A DNA stretch of 64,000 bases from assembly GCA_022749755.1 (NCBI GenBank), contig CM040443.1, forward strand, positions 14,027,744 through 14,091,743, read 5' to 3'. This DNA comes from Azadirachta indica. Lineage: Eukaryota > Streptophyta > Magnoliopsida > Sapindales > Meliaceae. Shown here one piece after another: positions 23,850-36,000 of the stretch (its first letter is position 1; each line of letters begins with the position of its first letter). A program made the translations under genes and the position numbers. The notes under the pieces were generated by a model. That model did not search any database, was not told where the DNA came from, and saw only the letters and a program-made list of their open reading frames with translations.

Positions 23850-26103
23850 CAGTGTTGCCTTCCCTTTTATCTTCCCCTTAATAATCCTCTACTCCCTTAG
23901 AAGCAACAAAAAAATTCTTTGTGGGAAGTGTTGTCTTCTATTCAGTGACAAGGACATTAGGTAGTGTAGCTGAGGTGGAAGCCTCAAACTTTTAAAATTT
24001 TGCCAAGATCTCCTTCCATGCAAAGCCAAGCTCCCATGGACTACAGGTTCAACAAAAGATGTTTCTTGTGAATTTCGAACTGTGCCAACTAGTAGCCATC
24101 TCTGTAGTTAGATTCTAGCACCACCTCGAGCTGGGCAACTTTTTCATAGAGCCCTTTGACTTGGGCTATTTTATCTTGTAATTAAACAAAAGCTGAGTCC
24201 ACTTCCTTTTGCGTTGCGGCAAGCTTATTGACCAATATGTGGTTCCTGGCATCTTTATTCTTAGCCTCTTATTGAAGGCATAAGATCTGAACCTCGGCCC
24301 TTTCTAAGCGCTCAGCGGCAGCAGCGTTCCTTAAGAATTATTCTCTATGTAAAAGTGCAAGCAAAAGAGCCTGAAAAAGGAAAAACTAATAATTAACAAC
24401 TAGGAACCAAAACCAAAATAATCATATATAACCAGAACTAGATCAAAGAAGGTCAAGTACTAGAAGAGATAATTGAGCCCCAAGGTTGATAGCATTACCA
24501 AGTCACGCATTAGTGAGTTTACGAACTCTTTTAACTTTAATGGACTTAATAGCTTATTGTAGAGTAGAAAGCAGCGAGGAAGCGTCGCCCAGTGGCTAAT
24601 TTGCTTCACTTGATATTTGATGAGACCCAATTAATATACCTACTCCCTTGAGTCACTTAGATGACTGAGAAAAAAAATCCCTTGTAATAGAGTCCCTAGA
24701 ACTTTGAGGACCTCGAGTTTAGGAAAACCCTGAAATTTTAGCTGCAAAACTATAAATCCTCTCAAGAAGGCTCTTGTTGGCATCAACATTAGAAACGCTT
24801 TTGTCATCATCCATTGATATACAAGCCGCACCTGTAAAGCATCACTACATTACCATTAAAAAGAGAGGAGAATAAAGATGATTCAGTAACCATTTTCAAG
24901 GAAAGTCTAGAATTTTACCTCTCTTTTTGCCAATAACTGGACTTATTGTCGAGGGCTCGACCTCTACTTTGAGCATAGTATAATTCTTCTTCAAATACTT
25001 CTTAACTTTCTTCACTTCCTCATCATGAGACTTTGATTGGTTTTATTTCATTGAACACATATCACTATAATCACTCGGTTTCAACCTTGCATGGTTAAAG
25101 AAAAGCATAAAAGAGAAAGGAAAAAAGGGCATATTGTCGTGCTTAAACTTGGTAAGGACAGTGTATTGCCTTTCTCTTTCAATATAAGTATAGCCTTAAT
25201 ACCTGAGGCAATGAATCAAACATCGTGCCAGGCTTTGTCTGCATTGGATGAGGTATAAGACAAAACAGTGTAGTGGCCCTAGTTTCGAAAATAGTAGTGA
25301 CCTAACTTGTTCAAGGCACCAGTAATAGAGAAACAAACACCCAGGGCCCTAAAATTTGGCACCTCAACTGTATCCTTCCACACAGTGCACTGCTCAATCA
25401 AGCTTCTCTAAAAAGGAGCGTTGAGCTGTATAAGAGCAAGTCCAGCAACACAGAATTTTCACAAAGTAGGGCTAGATAGGAAGCTTCAAGCCCAACTCTA
25501 GGAATCGATGCGAGACCACACTCTGATTCAGATCAGGTTTGCTAGGTTGAAAACCTTGGCCAAGTAAAGAGAGCTTTACGGAGTCGAGGATCCCAAAATC
25601 AATCATATTTGAGCCAAATCAGCCTTAGTCAACCTAGTAAAGTAATGCTTGAAATAGAAATAGGTATCACCCCATTGCAAGTTCAGGATGGCATCTTCTT
25701 CTCCTTCTAGTGACTCACTGTCTCTAAATCCCCCTTCGCCATCACTATCTCCAACAAGGTCCACCTTGGTTGTCATAAATGCCTTACCCTGATCCTTCCT
25801 GAAAATTGAATTCTTGGCCAGAACGGTCTTGCAACCATTTTGCGTGCGACTTGCAATGAGAGTTTCTTCCTTGACATTTTCATTCTCTGAGCTAATAGGG
25901 TTAAGGTTCCTATAGAAAAAAATGCTCCCATTTGACGAAGACGATGCAAAGCTGGACTGAGTTAATTCCACTTCATCTCTGACTAGGTTTGTAAAAGAAA
26001 AAGAAAACCAAATCTTAAGAACTATTAATGAGATTAGTATTAAGAAAAAAAAATTGGCACTCAGCCCTAAAGACAATAGAGGCCGAAAACACAAAAATAT
26101 CAC
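23850..26103 (-). pseudogene. Antisense reading frame of a Tat-type Gypsy element (PF04195-like)
   Basis: Downstream of pol but on the opposite strand lies a long broken coding region. From the right it reads an acidic and hydrophobic open stretch (26103-25603). A shifted block follows, with RFLELGLKLPI then PYFVKIL (near 25480). Next is a LGVCFSITGALNKLGHYYF block (near 25300) and YTSSNADKAWHDV (near 25230). At 24330-24090 there is a charged coiled coil: AAAAERLERAEVQILCLQ, KLAATQKEVDSAF and YEKVAQLEVVLES. This order fits the 'putative gypsy-type transposon' family PF04195, often antisense in Tat elements. The family assignment is from memory. Stops and frameshifts make it non-functional. 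Confidence 0.65.
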
Positions 26104-27433
26104 ACCACGTCACCCAGACGCAAGGTCCATAAACAAAAACAGGGGATGTAAAATAACAACAATGCCTGCCAGAGAACTTAACTTACAGCCAAAATGAACA
26201 AATTCAATCCTCGAAACACTATACTTCAAAAGACCATGAGCAACTAAAAAAGGGGGCAACTTTCTTTCTAAATCGGTCACTAAATACATAGAGCTATAGG
26301 TAGTTAGGGTTGGTTAACACAATCTCCCGCACTAATATCATCTTACGATGAAAAATGCCACAAATCCTGAGTAAGGCTAAGGCAAACACTCAAACATCAG
26401 GCAAAAAGGTTACTAGGAAAATGTTTTCACAAAGGCATAATCCAAACCAATGCAACCCACAACGACCCAAAAAAAAAAAGAATAATGTGGTGAATAAGAA
26501 ATTAAATTAGATAACCAAGCACCGACATCATCATATCTTTTCGACAACCCAAAACCAAGCCAATCGCTTGCGAGTCTGAGCCACCAGCCGTGCCAACCCC
26601 GTGGCTAGCCAAAAAAGGGGAGACGTTGGTTATTTAATTGTACAACTGTGCATACAAATTTCAAGAGGAAAGGCTCATTGATCTTCTGTTTCAAGTAGTG
26701 AAGACAGTCGAAAAGAGTGACGTGGTCTCAAAGGGAGACCAAACAGGCGACAGGCAAGAAATTAAGGTCAAAGTCCAGCAATTGGTGGCCGAGAAGTTGA
26801 AAACACATGCAAAGAAAAAGGTGCGTAAAATGCAAATGGTTGATGAAAATGAGAGAGTGGGGTAAAGTGAATAATTTTTGCTTAGTCCTCAAAGTTTTTG
26901 ACTTTTGCTCATATAGGCTTAAGAGTAAATAACGTAAAGAAAAAGGGCCCTATAAAACTAAGAAGGTGATAAATCTTTCCTATTTTGAATTTTTATGAAG
27001 CCCTATTAATTGAACAAGACAGAGAAGACTTTAACTCTTTAACTCTACGGGACCGATAGATCAAAAGCAAGAATACAACACTAGGTTATGGGGGACCAAG
27101 TCTACTTAAATGGTAACACTAGGTCTTTCATGACTAGGTCGAGTAGGAGTTAGGGTAAAATCAGCCTTTAAAACACCTAACTGAGGAGGATAGGCACTTG
27201 AAGGATACATATGTCACCCAATGTTTGATTATTAGCATACTCCTTTGTAACCCACCAACACGAAATTACCGCCATGTCGGATTGTGCCATTTATCGCCAC
27301 ATAATATTTCGTCACGTTGCTATACTATGTTATTTCACCATAATCACTATGCTCCGAGGTAGTGAGGGTGAAAGTTAGAGGTAGTTTGCAACGCTTTCAA
27401 TTTCACTTCAATCATTAGAAGCTGGGGGATCTC
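26104..27433 (+). other. Gypsy 3' non-coding region ending in the polypurine tract
   Basis: One open stretch (26638-26865, plus) codes for a lysine-rich 75-residue peptide with no known domain. Otherwise nothing was recognised. The region ends with the purine tract GAAGCTGGGGGATCT (about 27419-27432) just before the right LTR. Confidence 0.6.
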
Positions 27434-28992
27434 TGTTATAGGTGAAAAATCGTTGAACACGTGGCAAAATATGGGCCTACAATAAATTCAGCCAACATCA
27501 GGTAAGGTGTCCCACCTTACAACTATCTCAACGTAAAGCACATAAAGAAGCAGGTCAAAAATGACTAAGTAAAACCCACGTCAAGCTGGGCTCCTCACTA
27601 TGTTCACTAGAATACTTGCCATTTGTCAATAATACCCATGTAACCATATACCATAGCACGTGTAAAAATGCCCATACGACCATATGCTATAGCATATGTG
27701 AAAATGCCCATGCAACCTTACACTGTAATGCATGTGGAAGTGTTTATATGACCATATATTGTATCACATATGGAAAAAATGACCATATACCATGGCGTAT
27801 GTGATAGACGTGATCGTATGCCATAACACATGAAAGAGTGTTAAGAAAGTGCCTGCAGTTCCCTATTTGCTCCTTGAGATACACATTGGCTTGCTTCAAA
27901 TACCTTGCTACTAAGCATTCGCCATTATGAATTCGGGACCAAGTACCTAAGTATGCCAGAGACCAGGTCAACACAATTTAGATTTCCTTTTCCACTCAAA
28001 AATATTAGGCAGAGACCACTAAAAAGTAAAAAGAAACAATATCTAAAACTACTAGGGAATAGGAAGCATTTGGGCTAGCCAAATACTAAGTTGCAGGGCA
28101 GGGACCATTTACCAACTAGAAGGGAACCATGACCTATCTCAAGGTCGAATGAGACTTTGTCACCTAGGTAGTAAAAGACAACTAGAACTTCTAGCCCAGT
28201 AAGGTCGATCCATATGGTGCAGGAATGTTGAATGATACAAAACCCACTAACCGCAACTCACCACGTGGCACTACCAAGCTCTACATGCACCAGGTTGAGC
28301 CAAGTTAGGGTAACATGCATTAATCAATTACTACCCAACTTTGCCACTATATATAAACATATTCTTTCCTAGATTTAAGGGAAGTTGCCTTTTTTATCTA
28401 CACCACTCTAAGGAAAAACCTGTTCTCCGAAGGAAGCCTTCTCTTACACACACTTCCCAAGAACCTTCTCTATGCTCAATTTGGCCTTCATCAATGCCTT
28501 ACAAGCCCACAATAAACACCCTTTCATGATTGTTTTTTCCAAAGAATGAGGAGCCTCGACCTTCGCAAACCTTTTTAAGCCTTATTCCTCTTCTCTACAT
28601 TTCATTTCTATATACATTAGAGAGGCAAGACCTACACCTTTCCAATCAATTTTCTGATAAAAACTAACTTAAACACTGAAGAGGATCGCTAAAGAGGTGA
28701 CCTTCATCTGACCTTTGTTCTGTCTTGCAGGTTTTTAGAAGAATAGCCTATCAGAATCTGAGGTTTGAGACTGTTCGAAGATTAGAGAGGTTGAATAGAG
28801 CGGTTCTGAGATGAATAAGCAGTGTTTATTCACCATTTTAGAAGACTCCTAGCCATCTTTCCTTTAATCAAGCTTCAAACTACATCAGCTATCTCCCAGG
28901 AACGAAGACCTACTATAACCCAGCTCACCACAACAAAGACACCTAGACCATCTCCGAAACTGGTGCGATCGAGCAAAATTCCTGCATCAACA
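27434..28992 (+). repeat. Gypsy 3' LTR
   Basis: It starts TGTTATAGGTGAAAAATCGT and ends TGCATCAACA, with intact TG...CA ends. It aligns with 15972-17570. The flank after it is TTGGC, one mismatch from the left flank TTGCC. Confidence 0.88.
27635..27815 (+). repeat. 36-bp tandem repeats in the 3' LTR
   Basis: Units such as CCCATACGACCATATGCTAT plus AGCATATGTGAAAATG repeat about five times. This matches the array in the left LTR in position and period, with independent substitutions. Confidence 0.85.
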
Positions 28993-31990
28993 TTGGCAAA
29001 AATGGGAGTCATAGCATTGGAAACAGAATTAATGCATATTGCATTTACATCCTACTTGCTTAGTTGTAAGATTTTGAGATATTTGGTTATAGGAGACTAG
29101 CATTTTAGTCCTGGAAAGCAATAATTGAGTTTTTTTTTTTTTGTGAGTTAATATGCAATTGTATTCCTGACAGTAATGGTTGGCAATTATTCATTAAAGG
29201 GGAGTTTCTTTTATTTTGTGATTAGCATTTATTGATTGTGTATTATTTTTCTTATAGATTATAAATGCTGACATTTGAGATTAATTGTTAAGATTATTCA
29301 TTAAGTGTATGTTAAGAATTTTGTTGTAAAAAATTTGCGTAAGTTGTTTCAGTATATTAGTTTTCTATTTATTTTAGTATTAGTTTATTGTTAAAGTCTA
29401 TCTAGGAAATGTAGATTTGATATTACTACTACTAAAAAGAAAGACAAATTTTTGGAAATAAAGAGTTTAGTAAGGTAAGGATATTCTTCCTAATTTAAGA
29501 GATTTTTTTTCTTAAAAAATAAGGAAAGAAAAATCATATTTGGACTAAGGTTTATTACAATTTTTTCATAATTAACTATGCTTTTATAAAAACATGAAAA
29601 ACTAGTTCAAAAGTGCCACTTATCATGTGATTTTTATTTTCTAGTCGTTCTAAACTGTTCATCTATTTTCTTCTATACTTTAATTAAAAATAACATATTA
29701 GGGATTATTAGTTTGTAATTTCTATTATGATAAATTTAAGAATTTAAATCTCTTAAGTGTTGTGAAAACAATATGGTTGTGTTTTTCGGAAGAGGAAACT
29801 TGATTTTCTTCAAGAGAATAACTCATGTTAATTGAAAAGAATTTAATGACATTAAAGCAAGAGGATCTTGTGAAAAAGGTCATCTAAAAAGATCTTATAC
29901 AGCAACAACAATAAAAAAGAAGTTTTTAATTTGTATAAGTCTGTGACTGTTTGTATCATATTTTTTCTTAGTGTATTATTTTTCTCTAAGCATGGTTTTA
30001 TGGAAGTAAGATTGAAAAAACCAAACCACGTTAAAAGTCTATGCATTCATTTTTTCATTTATGGTGTGTTAATCAGTTTAATTATGAAATCTTTTAATAT
30101 TAGTTAATTAATTTAATGATTAACTAAATGTGGCAATTAATCTCTCAACGAATTTTTCAAGTATGTATATATATTTTATGTTTTCATATATTATAGATAT
30201 AATTTTATGTAGAATAAAATAATTTTTTTTTTTAAAATTATTTTTTTTTTTTTTTGCAAATTGATTGGGATTTTGGTGAATTTACAAAACAAATCCTTAA
30301 TTCAATCCATCATAAGTGAATTTTAAATTTTTCAATCCAATTCAATTCATTGATCTATCAAATCCATTAAAAAGTAGATTGAATCAAATGGGATTGAATA
30401 GATTAAATAGAATGGATTTGATTTTGAACACTTTTAGTCTTGGGCCTTCCTACATTTTTTTCATCATGCTAAACAATTGCACCCGATAAAAATAATAAAA
30501 TATTTATTTTTAAAAATTTTATGTTTATATTTTAATAAATCCTAATTAATTAATTATTTGCATCCTCATTATTACATCAAAATTTTTTATTTTTTTTTCA
30601 TTAATCACATATATAGAACATCAAATTTTATTACTATTATATCACTTAAAATTCTTAAATAATTTGAGTGTAAAAAATACATAAAAGGTATAAAAATTTA
30701 AACCTATTTCTTGTGTAGTCATTATATATTATTACAATATTTTAATACTAAAATTTATCAAACTATGCATTATTTTAGAAACTCACGTTATCTCAACAGT
30801 AGAGTTTATTAAATAGTCATTTTTTTTTTATAATAACTGACTATTTCTTTAATACATCAAAAATATATTATTTTATTACTATACAATAATTCTAAATTGA
30901 CACTAAAAGTGATTTCTATTTAAATAGTATTTAATCAAAATTCAAATATAATAATTACGGTTAAGTAATTATTGTTTTTCAGTTTTGTTAATAAAAAATA
31001 TTATCTTAACAAGAGTAATATTTTTATCATTTACTAAATAATTAGAAAATCATGTTACATAAAGTAAATTTTTACTACAAATACATTTAGTACAATTGAC
31101 TTCCACTTAATTTTAAAAAATAAAGTTAAAACAAATAAATGTTTAATAACAATAACTTTTTAATAGAAACCACGAACTTTTTTTGTAATATATAATTAAT
31201 GTAGTGCCTATTTGTTTTTTATTCTTAAGTTTAAATATAGTTTAGTTTTAGTAATTTGAATGTTTTAAAAGTATTTATTTTTTGAACACTGGAAATTTAG
31301 AAATTATGTTTGAATAAAATAAATTAAACATTTTATTTAATATTTCTGTTTAAAATTTAAATAAATTTTTTAGTTGTAATAAATTAAAATATTTTTATAA
31401 ATTTTTATTTATTTTTTAATATACAAAAATTTATTTTAATTATTTATAATAATATAGTAATTAAAATTATTAGTTTACAAATATTTACATTCAGACGTAA
31501 TAAATAAATAAAAATAAATATAATTTTTAAAAAAAAATAAGAATCACCTAAATTTATTTAAATTTTAAATAAAATAAATAAATAAACCCAATAAATATGA
31601 CTTTAATATCAGGATATTTAATGATCTATGATATTTAATGATCTCCATGCAACTTACTTTCCCCAAAAAGATCTTTGCTAAAGGCTATTGAGAAATAGAC
31701 CAGAATGCAGGAGCCAAAACCACAAGCAAAACCCACGTCAGAAGAAAATTTAATTTCAGGCACGTGTCTTAGATAAACTCCACGTGATTTCCCAACTGCC
31801 CAATTAAAGAACAGCTGAATTTATTACCGAAAACAAACTTCTAGAAAGATTTTTGTCTTTTCACAGATTTAGACATTTTTACTACAACCAATTTACACAA
31901 AATGCCATTCGGTTCACTTTAGCAAACACTATATTCCCGTAGCTAACATGCACATCAATTACCAACACCACAATCCACAGAGTAATATTA
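28993..31990. other. AT-rich intergenic DNA
   Basis: No gene could be supported. A stretch beginning near 31204 (GTGCCTATTTGTTTTTTATT) resembles the one near 14953 and may be a dispersed repeat. Its last 300 bp hold a cluster of ACGT-core motifs, listed separately. Confidence 0.5.
31734..31786. promoter_or_regulatory. Paired G-boxes plus a CACGTC motif
   Basis: Two perfect CACGTG palindromes occur at 31761-31766 and 31781-31786, with CACGTC at 31734-31739. G-boxes bind bZIP and bHLH factors, and GCACGTGTC fits an abscisic-acid response element. They lie about 200 bp beyond the stop codon of the membrane-protein gene, an odd place for its own promoter. Confidence 0.45.
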
Positions 31991-33066
31991 TCACAACGGA
32001 GACCTGTGATCTCTCTCCAGAAAGCCCTCCAGTACCACCCTCTTCTTATACTCCTCAGAATTGAAATCAGGATCACCGTTGATTTTCATCACCGCGTCAT
32101 CGCGATTAGTCGCTGTTCCTAATCGAGGGACGAAATAAAACCATGCAGACGTACACAGGATTGCACACAATCGACCCCATATTAGCATTATAACCAAAGT
32201 CACCATTATAATCGACATACCCACTACAGGGTCAAGCTTGTTGACCCTCACATTATCATTTTGGCCGGGTTTTTTCCGATTGACCCGAGTTTGCGATGAT
32301 GGGTTCACCCGTTTTTCACGTTTCTGAGCCGGCGGAGAAACTGAGTGTAACAACTTGGAGGCGGTCCTGCTAGGTCTCGGCTTTTCAGCAGGAGATCCGG
32401 GTTGGCTTGACCCGGTTCTTATTGTCTCTATTTTACGGCGGAAAGATAACCGCTTTTGACATGTGTCGGCCTTTGGAGAAACCGCTTGATCGACTGATTT
32501 CCGCTTGTCAACGGCCACGTTTTCTTCACGTTGGTGTCTTGTCTTAAATCCAAAAGCAAAAAGTTTCAGAACTCAGACGCAATAAATTATTAATTTATTA
32601 ATTTTTAATTTTTAAAAATAAATGTTACACTCATACATACCTCTTCAACTTCAAGTATTTCCTTCAGGGCTGGGGATTGATCTGATGAAACTTCAACAAC
32701 TGTCTGAATTTCCTGAAACGACGTAGTTTTGGTCATCGTATGCTGACTTTTGGTCGTGAAGAGGTGCCTGTAAAACTTGCATTTGGATTTTGACTTCCAT
32801 GAATGAACTTTACTGGGAGACCGATGTAAAGCAGTTTTCTCAGCGTTATCAATAGGAACCGTTTTAACGGAAGAATTCTTCATGCGAAACCAACTAAACC
32901 AACCAGTACTCTCTTTCTTTCTAAGAATATTATTATCCGATTCAACAGATACTTTGTCGGAAAATTTCTTTTTCCGGGAAAACCCAAAACAACACAGAAA
33001 GACAGAGCTTCTGGGTTTGGTCCGAGGGCGGCTGGTTTTATTTACGATACTCATAACGGCGCCCAT
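31991..33066 (-). CDS. Two-exon gene for an uncharacterised plant single-pass membrane protein (At5g23160-like)
   Basis: The coding model joins 33066-32641 and 32542-31991. The 98-bp intron has GT (GTATGT) and AG (GATTTAAG) ends, is in phase 0, and the total is 325 codons plus stop. The N-terminus [15 protein letters not shown] with [15 protein letters not shown] is basic and has two adjacent cysteines. The middle is Ser/Lys/Arg-rich and probably disordered. A strong hydrophobic segment at about residues 249-280 ([20 protein letters not shown] then [10 protein letters not shown]) is followed by a conserved tail, [17 protein letters not shown]. From memory this resembles the Arabidopsis 'uncharacterised protein At5g23160'. 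Function is unknown. The gene stands alone between AT-rich stretches. The first ATG of the open frame is used as start, and M5 is a possible alternative. Confidence 0.8.
32543..32640 (-). other. Intron of the membrane-protein gene
   Basis: It is bounded on the minus strand by GAAGAG|GTATGT and GATTTAAG|ACAAGA. Removing it joins GLU-GLU to THR-ARG-HIS in one frame. Confidence 0.75.
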
Positions 33067-36000
33067 GAAAGAGAGAGATCAGAAGAGACCGATTAGTCGG
33101 CATGGAGGACTTTGAATAGAGGCTTGGCTTGGCTTCCTCCTTTGGATTTGCTATAACCACATCTACATATTCTATTAGGAAAATTAATTAAATTATTAAT
33201 AATTAATTATAAATATTTATTAAATTTTTTAAATCGAAAATATTTATCGATAAGCTTACATGTTTAGACTTGGACTTTGGTGGCAGCGACTTAGCTCGTA
33301 GTTCTTACACGTTTCCGACTTGTCCACGTTTTAAACTTTTACGCTGCTTAATTCCATTCCAGAACGTGGGCCCCGCACAAGTTACCGTGTACTGTACAGT
33401 TCTGTCGGGTAAAGTTAGTCTGGTTTGAGTTTCATGTAAATTTTGCGGCAGTTTAATTAAACAGACAATGTTTTTTCTTGGAATTTACCATTTTGTCAAC
33501 TTATTATTTTATGCTTTTGGCACGCCATCATATTATTTAACGATTTAGGGTTGATAGACTTTAGGTGGCATCCATGAGGAAACGAATAATAATGTGGCTA
33601 ATAATGTTTTCATCCTTCAACGTTGTCGAAACAACAAATTAGCACATAGTATTTTCAATTATAATAGTTTCATCCCTAATAGTATTACAAGCAAAAATAA
33701 ATTTGTAAAGGACTAATTTGAAATTACTGTATATTTTAACATAATTACTTCTAATGCACTCAAGAAATAAATAGCTGCGAAAAATATTAGTTAAGTGTTT
33801 CATAATTTTCTTTTAAGAAATGTTGTAAGTTTTGAAAGCAATTTTTTAGTGTTTGATAAGTTTTAGTGTTAAAATATTTTATTAAAACAAATTATCAAAA
33901 TATATATAGTGATTCTAGAAAATTAATTTTAGGTAAATATTTTATATTTTATTTTATTACAATATTTTAACAATAAAGCTTATCAGACACAGAAAAATTG
34001 CTTTATTACATTATATATATATTATTTATATATGTATAGCTTAAAATAATTTATAAAAAAAATTAAATTTTTAAAAAATAAAAGAAATAGAGAAGTAATA
34101 AAAAAATATTATTCGATTTTAATAATTTTTTTTGCTAATTAAAATTAAATTTTAGTAATTATTTTAATATTAATTTTGAATTTTTATAATTTTAAATAGA
34201 TATATTTGGTATTATCTTTAAAAATAAAATTATTTTTTAAAAATCAAATTTTTAAAAACAACTCTTTCTCTTCTTAAAATTTGTTATAAAATAAAGTAAT
34301 TTTTGAAAGAATTTTATCAAATACTTAAAATATATTTTAGTAGTTAAAATTACTTTTTATCTTTTCCAACAACAATTTTAAATGGTTCAAAATAATTTCA
34401 GTGTTAGGGATTGATTCATTAAAATTACGAAACTACATCTTACGTTGTAGTTTTTGATAAAGTAAGGGACCAAAACGTTATTATTCTAAATTAGAATAGC
34501 CCCTCCTCCTCCTGACCCTCCTCGATTTTCTTTGTCCAATTTAATTTAATTTAATTTAATTTAATTTAATTTAATTTAATTTAATTTAATTTAATTTAAT
34601 TTAAAACGGAGTGAGTGTGAGTGGAGCACCATTTGTCTGTCCAGGGGCGAAGGTGGAGGTATAACTTTTTTGCAAGGATAGTATCGTTATCCAAACTGGT
34701 TTTAATATTACCCTAGCGTGGCCTCAAGCTTGTCTTTATCAATTTATTATTTTCGAATCTATCCCTTAATTGTTTCCAAAAAAAAAAAATCCTCTCCCTT
34801 AATTATTTATCCAATTAATAATTTTTTTCATAAATGTTCTTGAAATAACAAATCAAGACATAATTTACTCTATTTTAAATATTTAGTTCATATATCTTAC
34901 TCAATTTTAACAATATAAACACTTTCTTCTATATTTTTTTTCATTTATGATAGAGTATCAGAAGGATTGGTAATTTATATAAATAAATCGTATTCATATC
35001 GTGTTATTAGTAGGTATCATAAAATTTTCAATCACTAAAAATTCGATTAATTTATTCATTATGTTAAAAAATTCAAATATATATACGATTTATTTATTAA
35101 TCATGCCTAAATAAACCATATTTGTATTAGAACACGATTTGTTTAGATGCAATTAAATAAAGATTAGAGTTTTCAATTTTTTATTTTTTTTTAGTATTTT
35201 TCTTATATTTATATATTGAGTTTGGCTGGACATTGAATTTGGATAGGGTATTATAAATATTTTTTTCATTTTAAATATTTTACACATATAATAAAATTAA
35301 TAATAATCTTAAACGAGTTGTAAACGTATATTAAGCAAATAAACAAGTCAAAAAAATTAAACACAATACAATATAATTACTAAATAGGTGACACAAATAT
35401 GACACAATTATTATTCGTGTCCAATTTTTTAAATTAAAATCCGTTTAATTATATCGAATTCATGTCTACCTAAATTGTCATCTCTACATATTGGGGATTA
35501 ATTGATATAATAGAGTAAATCACATTCTAATTTATTATTGTATTAAAATTGTTTTTATTAACATTATCAAATTAATAATATTGAAATCTACTCATTTTTT
35601 ATTAAAATCTGATATCTTATATTTTTATTTTAAAGTTACCGTATTTTAATATCGATTAAAGTGTAAATGCGTTTGACATATTACATTTAAATTTATTTTT
35701 TTGGCTACATCTAGAATTTTCTGTTTATAAATTCTATTATTTTTTATCGTATAAATGAAGACGTACACATCAAAATCATATTATTAACAGGGTCATAATT
35801 TTTGGGTCATAATTTTTTTGGCACATAAGAATTTATTACATAGAAAATTTTCAGTTTGACGCTTTAATTTTTAGAAGTATTTAATATATATGTGCAGATT
35901 CAATTTTAATTGTTAGAAATTTATAAATTAAATAGTTTATAAATAAATATAAATATATGTATAAATATATAGGACTGTTTATCCTTCTTTTACATATAGG

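Larger units (their letters stand above)
15972..28992 (+). mobile_element. Decayed Ty3/Gypsy retrotransposon, Tat-like, 13 kb
   Basis: The element has two aligned LTRs (15972-17570 and 27434-28992) that both start TGTTATAGGT. A polypurine tract GAAGCTGGGGGATCT precedes the right one. Between them lie remnants of gag, protease, reverse transcriptase, RNase H and integrase on the plus strand, then a long antisense reading frame. Integrase comes last in pol, as in Gypsy elements. The pol end (DERAVKHLRNANKLRQYYQ) and the antisense frame point to the Tat/non-chromovirus group. The 5-bp flanks are TTGCC on the left and TTGGC on the right, a one-mismatch target duplication. Many stops and frameshifts show that it is old and inactive. 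Confidence 0.88.

Noticed and set aside
25603..26103. A 166-codon minus-strand frame as a possible host gene
   Set aside because: It sits between the Gypsy LTRs and joins by frameshift to PF04195-like text, so it belongs to the element's antisense region.
32882..33115. A plus-strand open frame of 77 codons
   Set aside because: It is antisense to exon 1 of the membrane-protein gene and has no independent support.
34990..35490. Text rich in ACACGA/TCGTGT suggesting a dispersed plant repeat
   Set aside because: The similarity is loose and neither end nor target duplication could be fixed, so it is mentioned only within the intergenic entry.
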